Source: Candidatus Altimarinota bacterium (GTDB lineage: Bacteria > Patescibacteriota > Gracilibacteria > JAHISY01). Taken from it: a stretch of DNA of 5,740 nt. The number at the start of each line of letters is the position of its first letter. Within the stretch, counting starts at the first letter, position 1. Of the stretch, positions 1 through 4,945 are shown in pieces. A program made the position numbers and the translations under genes. Below the pieces are notes generated by a model. The model was not told where the DNA came from and did no database searches. It worked only from the letters and a program-made list of their open reading frames with translations. The stretch spans positions 1 through 5,740 of the forward strand of contig JAGLJE010000087.1 in NCBI GenBank assembly GCA_023142645.1, read 5' to 3'.

Positions 1-141
1 CTTGAAAGTGATGAAGTGTGGGCGGATGAACACACTTTTATTATTTCTGAAGGATTTTCGGGATTAGTAAAACAGACCATCGAAACTCGTTTTAGTCGTG
101 GGAGCGCGATTCCGATTTTCTCGTACGTCATTTTCCAATAA
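1..141 (+). CDS. C-terminal end of an unidentified protein (5' end outside window)
   Basis: The first frame is open from base 1 and ends at TAA (139-141), giving the last 46 residues of a protein that begins before the window. The visible tail contains WADEHTFIISEGFSGLVKQ and ends SAIPIFSYVIFQ. Codon choice (gcg, tcg, ccg, att) matches the neighbouring genes, which supports real coding. The mixed beta-like ending could suit several alpha/beta enzyme families, but I do not recognise the family and assign no function. The RNase HI gene follows on the same strand after 29-47 nt with no convincing promoter between, so the two may be co-transcribed. Confidence 0.6.
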   Translation, partial: LESDEVWADEHTFIISEGFSGLVKQTIETRFSRGSAIPIFSYVIFQ

Positions 142-188
142 AATTCCGCCTCCTATTTTTCTGATTTCAAATGTTAAACTCGTGCGTG

Positions 189-620
189 ATGAAACTTACG
201 CTTTTTTCCGATGGGGCGGCACGCGGTAATCCCGGTCCCGCTGCGGCTGGTGCGATTATCCAAAATTTAAAAAAGGAAAAAGTAGCTGCGATTTCGAAAT
301 TTCTTGGTAAAGCCACCAATAATCAAGCCGAGTATGCGGCGGTAATTTTAGGACTAAAAAAAGCGCTCGAATTCAATCCAACCGAGGTTGAAATTTTTCT
401 TGATTCGAAGCTCGTGGTGGAACAGCTTGCCGGACGGTGGAAAATCAAAGACTTGAAACTGAAAGAACTAGCTGAAAAAACCCACGCGCTTCTTGTGAAA
501 TTTCAAAGATGGGAAATTGCTCATATTCCGCGTGCGCAAAACAAAAAAGCGGACTCACTTGCGAATCAGATTCTAGATACTTACGGATTTAAGAAGCAGC
601 CGGTTTTTTGGCGGAACTGA
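189..620 (+). CDS. rnhA: Ribonuclease HI family protein
   Basis: Predicted to cut the RNA strand of RNA-DNA hybrids in the cytoplasm (R-loops, primer remnants) using two metal ions. From the ATG at 189 it has 143 residues. It opens MKLTLFSDGAARGNPGPAAA, the strand-1 motif with the first catalytic Asp (D8). The other acidic residues follow: E48 in NNQAEY, D72 in IFLDSKLVV and D122 in NKKADSLANQ, so the DEDD set is complete. The single-domain length and the PRAQNKKAD ending resemble the Bacillus/archaeal-type RNase HI family rather than E. coli RnhA. An in-frame ATG at 171 would add six residues (MLNSCV); I prefer 189 because the family normally starts just before the first strand. Neither start has a Shine-Dalgarno sequence. 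The last 32 bp overlap the 3' end of rpsT on the other strand. The stop is TGA. Confidence 0.93.
   Translation: MKLTLFSDGAARGNPGPAAAGAIIQNLKKEKVAAISKFLGKATNNQAEYAAVILGLKKALEFNPTEVEIFLDSKLVVEQLAGRWKIKDLKLKELAEKTHALLVKFQRWEIAHIPRAQNKKADSLANQILDTYGFKKQPVFWRN
543..567 (-). terminator. Possible intrinsic terminator of rpsT, inside rnhA
   Basis: Read on the - strand, GATTC (567-563) can pair with GAGTC (556-552), with one G-U pair, around a 6-nt loop. Three bases later comes a run of six T (548-543). It begins 22 nt past the rpsT stop. The stem is short and only moderately GC-rich, and it lies within the rnhA coding sequence, so the call is tentative. Confidence 0.33.
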
Positions 621-873
621 TTTTTGCGAGTTTTGCCACTCCCGATTTTCTTCGCGCCGCCGTTTTTTTGTGAATTAAATTTCGCTTCGCAGCTTTATCG
701 ATTGCTTTGTAGGCGGTTTTCACCGCCTCTGAAATTTTTTCGGTAACACCACTTTTCGCGAGTTTTTCTATAATTTTTATCGAGGTGTGCATTCTTTCTT
801 TCCGAATGCGATTGCGTGCGGTTTTTTTCTTATCTTTTCGTATTTCGCTAATGGCAGATTTGATGAGAGGCAT
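589..873 (-). CDS. rpsT: 30S ribosomal protein S20
   Basis: S20 binds 16S rRNA early in assembly of the small subunit. The product from the ATG at 873 is 94 residues, close to the usual 85-95. It shows the family layout: a basic N-terminus (MPLIKSAISEIRKDKKKTAR, then NRIRKER), a middle helix containing SIKIIEKLAKSGV, and the conserved AIDKAAKRNLIHKKTAARRKS block before a short Lys/Ala/Ser tail. A TTG at 897 would add eight hydrophobic residues. I reject it because S20 proteins begin with the short M-x-x-I-K-S-A motif. There is no Shine-Dalgarno sequence before the ATG. A predicted promoter (916-944) gives a leader of about 36 nt. The gene follows the Wzz-like gene on the same strand with a 72-nt gap and overlaps the end of rnhA by 32 bp tail to tail. 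Confidence 0.95.
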   Translation of the reverse strand: MPLIKSAISEIRKDKKKTARNRIRKERMHTSIKIIEKLAKSGVTEKISEAVKTAYKAIDKAAKRNLIHKKTAARRKSGVAKLAKISSAKKPAAS

Positions 874-915
874 CGAATTTAAATTTATGATTATCAAAGA
901 TTTAAGAGCTGGTGG

Positions 916-944
916 ATTTTACACTCGAAAAAAAGTTTGGGCAA
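916..944 (-). promoter_or_regulatory. Predicted sigma70-type promoter of rpsT
   Basis: On the - strand, TTGCCC (944-939, 4/6 to the -35 consensus) is followed by a 17-bp spacer and TAAAAT (921-916, 5/6 to the -10 consensus). The predicted transcription start is near 909, about 36 nt before the rpsT ATG. The -35 box begins 2 nt after the stop codon of the Wzz-like gene, so rpsT can be transcribed on its own. Confidence 0.6.
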
Positions 945-945
945 G

Positions 946-1836
946 TTAACTCCAAATTACTAATTTTATTTTCTCATCGTAAATTGCGCGTAACATCCGC
1001 AGTGTATTTGCGCGGGTTTTATCTAGTTTCACCACCACGATTTTTGTTTCATTATCCCCGATTTTTTCCGCATCCTGTGGTAACTCCACCGCCTTGATTC
1101 CAAGATTCAGCTCCTTTCGTAATTTTGTTACATCCACATCAGCGCCTGCGAGTACGGCATGCTTTGTTTTTTTCACGAGTTTTTTTAGGAAATTTATCTC
1201 ATCTTTTTTCGAGTTCCGGAAAATCACCACTGTTTTTGTTTTCAGAATTTTCTCTGTTTCTCGCACTGAGTTAACTTTTCCGCCGAAATACGAACTTAAA
1301 ATAATCCATCCGATTGCAAGTAAAATTCCGCCTGTCGCTGCTGCTATGAGAGTTTCCGCCGAATTTCCGCGTGAAATACTGCTGCTCTCTCCGTGGAGAG
1401 TGGTAAAAAATTTGAATTTTGAACGTAAATTGTACTTCTCAATCTCATCGCTCAAAACTTGTTTCGTCGCTGCAGAAACAATGTCCCGCTTGCTGTTTTC
1501 GCTGTATTTTGCCTCAAGTAAAAAATTCTGTTTCGCTTGAGGTGAAGCGGAAAGCGTGACCAGTGTTCCCGAGATTCCGCTCACTTTTTCCGCGAGAGTG
1601 GGGGAGCGTAGCCAGCCTGCTACCGTTTTAGCGAAGTCGTCAGCGAGTTTCGTTGTGTCGAAACTTCTTTCGCTCATACTTTCCTCACTCACTCCTGCCG
1701 AAAAAAGCAGTGTGAGTTTTTCTTCCGGTGGCTGTAAAAAATACACTGTCGTTGCCGCAAGAGTAGTAACTACCACAATTAGAAATATCGTTAACCATTG
1801 TCTTCCTATGAGGCTCAGAAAAGATTGAAAATCCAT
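946..1836 (-). CDS. Wzz-like polysaccharide co-polymerase / chain-length determinant family protein
   Basis: Probably an inner-membrane protein controlling the chain length of a surface polysaccharide. From the ATG at 1836 the product has 296 residues. It opens MDFQSFLSLIGRQWLTIFLI; TM1 spans about residues 14-34 and is followed by the PPEE sequence common after TM1 in Wzz proteins. An extracytoplasmic part of about 125 residues has helical, coiled-coil-like stretches. TM2 spans about 160-184. A cytoplasmic tail of about 110 residues follows, opening KVNSVRETEKILK. The tail alternates predicted beta strands and helices and ends in KTRANTLRMLRAIYDEK and LVIWS, recalling the last part of bacterial tyrosine kinase (CpsD/Wzc) domains, but it has no Walker A motif. 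An ATG at 1962 would add 42 residues ahead of TM1. I reject it because it would place coding sequence over the promoter of the divergent gene. No Shine-Dalgarno sequence or clear promoter is visible. Confidence 0.72.
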   Translation of the reverse strand: MDFQSFLSLIGRQWLTIFLIVVVTTLAATTVYFLQPPEEKLTLLFSAGVSEESMSERSFDTTKLADDFAKTVAGWLRSPTLAEKVSGISGTLVTLSASPQAKQNFLLEAKYSENSKRDIVSAATKQVLSDEIEKYNLRSKFKFFTTLHGESSSISRGNSAETLIAAATGGILLAIGWIILSSYFGGKVNSVRETEKILKTKTVVIFRNSKKDEINFLKKLVKKTKHAVLAGADVDVTKLRKELNLGIKAVELPQDAEKIGDNETKIVVVKLDKTRANTLRMLRAIYDEKIKLVIWS

Positions 1837-1951
1837 TTTCAAAAAATTAAAGCGGAGGAAGTTTAACAGAAAAGGTTTCTCTCGAGAATCTTTCTTTTTA
1901 GAAAATGCCAAAAACGGAGAAGGGAGAGGTAAGAAAAAAACAATAGGTAAA

Positions 1952-1980
1952 TTGCTTTCCATCTCATTTTTTGCTAAAAT
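1952..1980 (+). promoter_or_regulatory. Predicted extended -10 promoter for the 2016-2732 gene
   Basis: TTGCTT (1952-1957, 3/6 to the -35 consensus) is followed by 17 bp and TAAAAT (1975-1980, 5/6). A TG one base upstream of the -10 hexamer (1972-1973) makes an extended -10 element, which can offset the weak -35. The predicted start near 1987 gives a leader of about 29 nt and lies downstream of the TTG at 1971, ruling that codon out as a start. Confidence 0.58.
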
Positions 1981-2015
1981 TCAGGAAAATCAATTCTAAA
2001 ATTAACCCAAAAAAA

Positions 2016-2732
2016 ATGAGTAACCTTTCGAAAATTGCCCTCATTAAAGAGATGATTGATTCTGCGGAATCTTCTCTTCGTGGTGCGAAGCAACTGCTTT
2101 CCGAATTTACCGGAAACGGGGATTCTAGCAGTATTCGCTCGAATCTTTCGCGCGACGCGAGTAAGCTCAGCGCGATGATTAGCGAGGGAGGTAAAATTGT
2201 GGAGGGAGTGTTCGATGGAAAATCCATGATTGGATCAGATAAAAAGGAGTATCCGATTCCGGCGAATTACGCTTCGAAATCAAAACTTGTTCCAGGTGAT
2301 GTGATGAAGCTCACTGTCGGCGGAGATGGAGGTTTCACCTATAAGCAAATTGGACCGGTCGAAAGAAAAAGGGTAGTGGGACCATTGACGAGCGAGGATG
2401 GGCAGTACAAAGTTATTGCTGCTGGCAAAGCCTATAAAGTTTTGCTTGCCTCGGTTACTTTTTATCGTGCGGAACCGGGAGATGAGGTGGTATTGCTTGT
2501 ACCCGCGATTGGTGACAGCGAGTGGGGAGCGATTGATAATGTAATTCCGAAAATTCAGGCAGAGATAGATGCAGAGGAAAAGATTATCGAGGAATCAAAA
2601 AAAACCGCGAACGGAGTTGACCCAGAAGAAGATTCATTTGTAATTTCGGAAGATTCAGATGAAAAAAAAGAAAAGCCAAAAAAGAAAAGCGGAAGGAAAA
2701 AGAAAGAGGAGAAAGAGGAGAAAGAAGACTAG
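2016..2732 (+). CDS. Conserved-looking protein of unknown function with a charged Lys/Glu tail
   Basis: The product is 238 residues from the ATG at 2016. Residues 1-60 look helical (MSNLSKIALIKEMIDSAESS onward). About 60-178 is rich in predicted beta strands and turns, with the distinctive sequences YPIPANYASKSKLVPGDVMK and YKQIGPVERKR, then GQYKVIAAGKAYKVLLASV and EPGDEVVLLVP. The two PGDxVxL-like strand pairs suggest two small beta-barrel modules. About 180-238 is a disordered tail, acidic first and then alternating Lys and Glu. There is no signal peptide or TM segment, so it should be cytoplasmic. I recall similar uncharacterised proteins in CPR genomes but cannot search here and assign no function. 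The tail and KR-rich patches would suit a nucleic-acid or ribosome partner; that is inference. It has its own promoter and a probable terminator, so it is monocistronic. No Shine-Dalgarno sequence; the stop is TAG. Confidence 0.88.
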   Translation: MSNLSKIALIKEMIDSAESSLRGAKQLLSEFTGNGDSSSIRSNLSRDASKLSAMISEGGKIVEGVFDGKSMIGSDKKEYPIPANYASKSKLVPGDVMKLTVGGDGGFTYKQIGPVERKRVVGPLTSEDGQYKVIAAGKAYKVLLASVTFYRAEPGDEVVLLVPAIGDSEWGAIDNVIPKIQAEIDAEEKIIEESKKTANGVDPEEDSFVISEDSDEKKEKPKKKSGRKKKEEKEEKED

Positions 2733-2764
2733 GGATTAAGTTTTTGGATTTGCATCGTCTGTTG

Positions 2765-2786
2765 GCGGGTGGGTCCGCGATTTTTT
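2765..2786 (+). terminator. Probable intrinsic terminator after the 2016-2732 gene
   Basis: GCGG (2765-2768) pairs with CCGC (2775-2778) around a 6-nt loop. After GA come six T (2781-2786). The stem is short but fully GC. It starts 33 nt after the stop of the unknown-function gene, and its T-run covers part of the stop codon of the convergent phosphatase gene. There is no T-run on the other strand, so it should act on + transcription only. Confidence 0.5.
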
Positions 2787-3444
2787 ATTTGCTATTCAAA
2801 ACTCTTCGTACGAGATTTACCATCTCGCCGACATGACTGAAGATGTAATCAGCGCGAGCTTTTTTAAATTCTTCCCGCGAGCAAACCCCGGTGAGTACTC
2901 CTACGAAAATCGCTTCTGCTGATTTCGCCGACTGTAAATCAAGTAGTGAATCACCAACAAAAATAATTTCTCGCGGTTTGATTTCTAACTTTTTACACGC
3001 GAGAAGAATCGGTTCGGGGTGGGGCTTAGGATTTTTCACATCCCAGCCGCCAACCATTACATCGAAAAATTTTCCAATTTTAAGTTCAGCCGAAAGCGGT
3101 TTGACGAGTTCACGTTGTTTCGTGCTTACGATTCCAAGTTTGAGATTTTGCGATTTTAAAAATTCGAGAGTGGGAATCACCTCTTTCATTAGCTGAATGT
3201 GTTCAGCGGTGTGCCGCGCGTTTTCCTTTGCATGGAAGCTTTCGGAGAGATATTCGATGTTGTCAAGATTCGTGAGTTTCCGAAAAATTTGGTCAAGCGG
3301 TTCACCAATTAGCCGCCGAATTTTTTTCGGATCGGCGGGAGGAAAATTTTGTTCTGCCAAAACTTCTTCAAAAAGGCTGACGAGAACACTGACGGAGTGA
3401 ACGAGTGTCCCATCGAAATCGAAGAGGATTGCCTTTAATTTCAC
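2785..3444 (-). CDS. HAD-superfamily phosphatase, phosphoglycolate phosphatase-like (Gph/PpaX type)
   Basis: A cytoplasmic phosphomonoester hydrolase acting through a phospho-aspartate intermediate. All four HAD motifs are present, numbered from the upstream TTG at 3480 (231 aa): motif I ILFDFDGTL with nucleophile D21 and acid/base D23; motif II GIVSTK with S119; motif III Lys K152 in KNPKPHPEP; motif IV VGDSLLDLQSA with D177 and D181. The helical insert between motifs I and II (about residues 30-100) is a C1-type cap, as in Gph, PpaX and beta-phosphoglucomutase. The substrate cannot be read from sequence; phosphoglycolate, pyrophosphate or a nucleotide are all possible. I prefer the GTG at 3444 (219 aa, usual family length) because it lies just before strand 1 and has a weak purine stretch (AAGAAG) upstream. 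The TTG at 3480 has no ribosome site. The gene is divergent from the peptidase gene and convergent with the unknown-function gene. Confidence 0.9.
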   Translation of the reverse strand: MKLKAILFDFDGTLVHSVSVLVSLFEEVLAEQNFPPADPKKIRRLIGEPLDQIFRKLTNLDNIEYLSESFHAKENARHTAEHIQLMKEVIPTLEFLKSQNLKLGIVSTKQRELVKPLSAELKIGKFFDVMVGGWDVKNPKPHPEPILLACKKLEIKPREIIFVGDSLLDLQSAKSAEAIFVGVLTGVCSREEFKKARADYIFSHVGEMVNLVRRVLNSK

Positions 3445-3481
3445 AAGCTTCTTTTTAAATTGAGGGAGGTTTTTTCGCAAG

Positions 3482-3497
3482 TTTGATTTTTATCAAA
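3482..3497. repeat. Short inverted repeat between divergent genes
   Basis: TTTGAT (3482-3487) and ATCAAA (3492-3497) form a perfect 6-bp inverted repeat with a 4-bp T spacer. It overlaps the -35 of the + promoter and lies just ahead of the phosphatase start codons, a position suitable for an operator. It is AT-rich and short, so chance occurrence is possible. Confidence 0.3.
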
Positions 3498-3510
3498 AAA
3501 AATTTAAAAT
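3483..3510 (+). promoter_or_regulatory. Predicted promoter of the M23 peptidase gene
   Basis: TTGATT (3483-3488, 4/6 to the -35 consensus), a 16-bp spacer and TAAAAT (3505-3510, 5/6). The predicted start near 3517 gives a leader of about 132 nt to the ATG at 3649, or 42 nt to the TTG at 3559. The -35 box overlaps the inverted repeat at 3482-3497. Confidence 0.45.
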
Positions 3511-3648
3511 CTCCCATCTGTACTTCGAAATATTCATCTAAAAAGTCAAGCCAAAAGGTTGGAAAAAAGGAGGAAGGCACAACTAAAATTTCAAAGGAAG
3601 TGTGCATATCCAAAACTTAGTGCTTCACACGACATTCACCCACAATTT

Positions 3649-4764
3649 ATGCTTCGAACGAGAGCTAGTCTCGCTGCTCGTAGAAATCGGATTAGCAAGC
3701 TGAAACAGCAGCGTCTGGGATATCCCCGTCGTAAGATCGCAGTGCAATCTTTGTTGCTCGCGGTGGTGGTGTTACTTCTGCCGATTTTTTTGCCGAGCGG
3801 AGTGGTGGCTGAGTTGGCTGACGAAGAGCTCGATGGGATGATGCTTGCAATTGATTCTCCAATTTTTACCCTCGATTACCTTGCGGTTACGGAGGATGGG
3901 TTTCTCATTAAAAATACAGGACAGAGTTGCGAGATTGATAATTCCGATCTCGCCGATCTTATCGAATACACGGTGGAGGAAGGGGATGTGCTTTCTTCGA
4001 TTGCACGGAGATTTGGAGTATCGATGGATACGATTATTTGGGAGAATAAAATTACGAATCCGCATCAGCTGAGGCCGGGCACACAACTCGCTATCCTTCC
4101 GGTATCGGGGATTACTCATGAGGTGAAGGAAGATGATTCGATTACCAAGATTGCTAAGAAATATGGGATTGATTCGGAAAAACTTTACAAACAAAATCAA
4201 CTAGAAAGCGAAACGAAATTGATTGCCGGCACGAAGCTTATTATCCCGGGAGGTAAGAAAACAGTTTCTGCAGGGAATGGGAATTATCTCGCATCGCGCT
4301 CGCCGGGAACTTACGCTAGTTATAAACCGCCGGTGGCGATCGACGGAGCGATTATCATTACCAATGGTGCGAAAGATAAAGATGGTAAGTGGATGGTGAA
4401 GCCGACGATTGGGAAATACACCACTTATTTTGGCGGGAGGAAGGGTCATTGGGCGGTTGATATTGCCGACAGAAGCAAGCCTCCGATTGTGGCGGCAGCG
4501 GATGGCACAGTGGTGAAATCACAATGTGGTTGGAATGGCGGATATGGTTGCGTAATCGTGCTTGACCATGGTGATGGTTTCCAAACGCTTTACGCACATC
4601 TTTCAGAATTAGCTGTGGGAGTGGGAGATTCCGTACAACAGAATTCATCAATTGGTACGATGGGAAACACTGGTCGCGTGTGGGGTACGACAGGTATCCA
4701 TCTTCATTTCGAAGTTGTGGACAATGGAGTAAAGAAGAATCCACTGGCGTATTATTCAGAATAA
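3649..4764 (+). CDS. Membrane-anchored LysM-LysM-M23 family metallopeptidase (peptidoglycan hydrolase)
   Basis: Probably an envelope endopeptidase that binds peptidoglycan through LysM modules and cuts peptide cross-links, comparable in layout to NlpD/EnvC-type and sporulation-type M23 proteins. From the ATG at 3649 it has 371 residues. Order: a basic cytoplasmic segment of about 30 residues (RRNRISKLKQQR), one TM/signal anchor at about 31-50 (SLLLAVVVLLLPIFLPSGVV), a linker, LysM 1 at about 106-150 (YTVEEGDVLSSIARRFGV), LysM 2 at about 156-200 (HEVKEDDSITKIAKKYGI), a Gly/Ser linker, and the M23 domain at about 255-368. The metal and catalytic motifs are intact: HWAVD (H267, D271), LYAH (H317) and HLHFE (H351, H353). 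Two Cys flank a loop, CGWNGGYGC (C293, C301). A TTG at 3559 would add 30 residues, but that stretch uses AGG codons uncommon in the gene body, so I prefer 3649. No Shine-Dalgarno sequence sits at the right distance from either start. Confidence 0.92.
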   Translation: MLRTRASLAARRNRISKLKQQRLGYPRRKIAVQSLLLAVVVLLLPIFLPSGVVAELADEELDGMMLAIDSPIFTLDYLAVTEDGFLIKNTGQSCEIDNSDLADLIEYTVEEGDVLSSIARRFGVSMDTIIWENKITNPHQLRPGTQLAILPVSGITHEVKEDDSITKIAKKYGIDSEKLYKQNQLESETKLIAGTKLIIPGGKKTVSAGNGNYLASRSPGTYASYKPPVAIDGAIIITNGAKDKDGKWMVKPTIGKYTTYFGGRKGHWAVDIADRSKPPIVAAADGTVVKSQCGWNGGYGCVIVLDHGDGFQTLYAHLSELAVGVGDSVQQNSSIGTMGNTGRVWGTTGIHLHFEVVDNGVKKNPLAYYSE

Positions 4765-4883
4765 AGGAAAAAGGATTAAGTGGAGCTATAGATGAGAATA
4801 GAAACTAGGAGTGGTGATGTTTTTGATTTCTAGTCTTCGTTTTTTTGCAGAGATGGAAATATGAGTCTTTGATCTTCAGGTCT

Positions 4884-4908
4884 CCTTTTATGAAAGAAAG
4901 GTTTTTTT
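4884..4908 (+). terminator. Probable intrinsic terminator after the M23 peptidase gene
   Basis: CCTTT (4884-4888) pairs with AAAGG (4897-4901) around an 8-nt loop and is followed directly by seven T (4902-4908). It lies 119 nt after the peptidase stop. A weaker candidate upstream pairs ACTAG (4804-4808) with CTAGT (4830-4834) across a 21-nt loop, ahead of seven T (4840-4846). The rest of the 181-bp gap between the convergent genes (4765-4945) shows nothing I can support. Confidence 0.45.
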
Positions 4909-4945
4909 ACTCTTTAAGTTACGGTGGACAAAGTTGTGGTTTTTT

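Noticed and set aside
662..668. T7 run after the rnhA stop as a + strand terminator
   Set aside because: No stable GC stem immediately precedes the run; it encodes Lys codons of rpsT on the other strand.
912..1828. Plus-strand open frames of 61, 148 and 90 aa opposite the Wzz-like gene
   Set aside because: Their products are Ser/Phe-rich, as expected for the reverse complement of a Lys/Glu-rich coding frame, and lack start signals.
946..1962. Longer start (ATG 1962) for the Wzz-like protein, adding 42 residues
   Set aside because: The added part precedes a normal Wzz N-terminus (MDFQSF...TM1), lies in low-complexity intergenic DNA and overlaps the promoter of the divergent gene.
1964..2227. 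87-aa open frame on the - strand
   Set aside because: It is antisense to the well-supported 2016-2732 gene, has no recognisable features and its frame only mirrors that gene's codons.
2588..2730. A-runs in the Lys-rich tail as programmed slippage sites
   Set aside because: The zero frame remains open to a natural stop and shifted frames offer no plausible product; runs of A are expected from Lys and Glu codons.
3544..3549. TTGACT on the - strand as a -35 box for the phosphatase gene
   Set aside because: No acceptable -10 hexamer lies 15-19 bp downstream (GAAGTA at 17 bp), despite the 5/6 -35 match.
3772..4744. Several open frames of 75-142 aa within the M23 peptidase gene on both strands
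   Set aside because: All are shadows of the peptidase frame, which has intact LysM and M23 motifs; the shadow products show no domain pattern.
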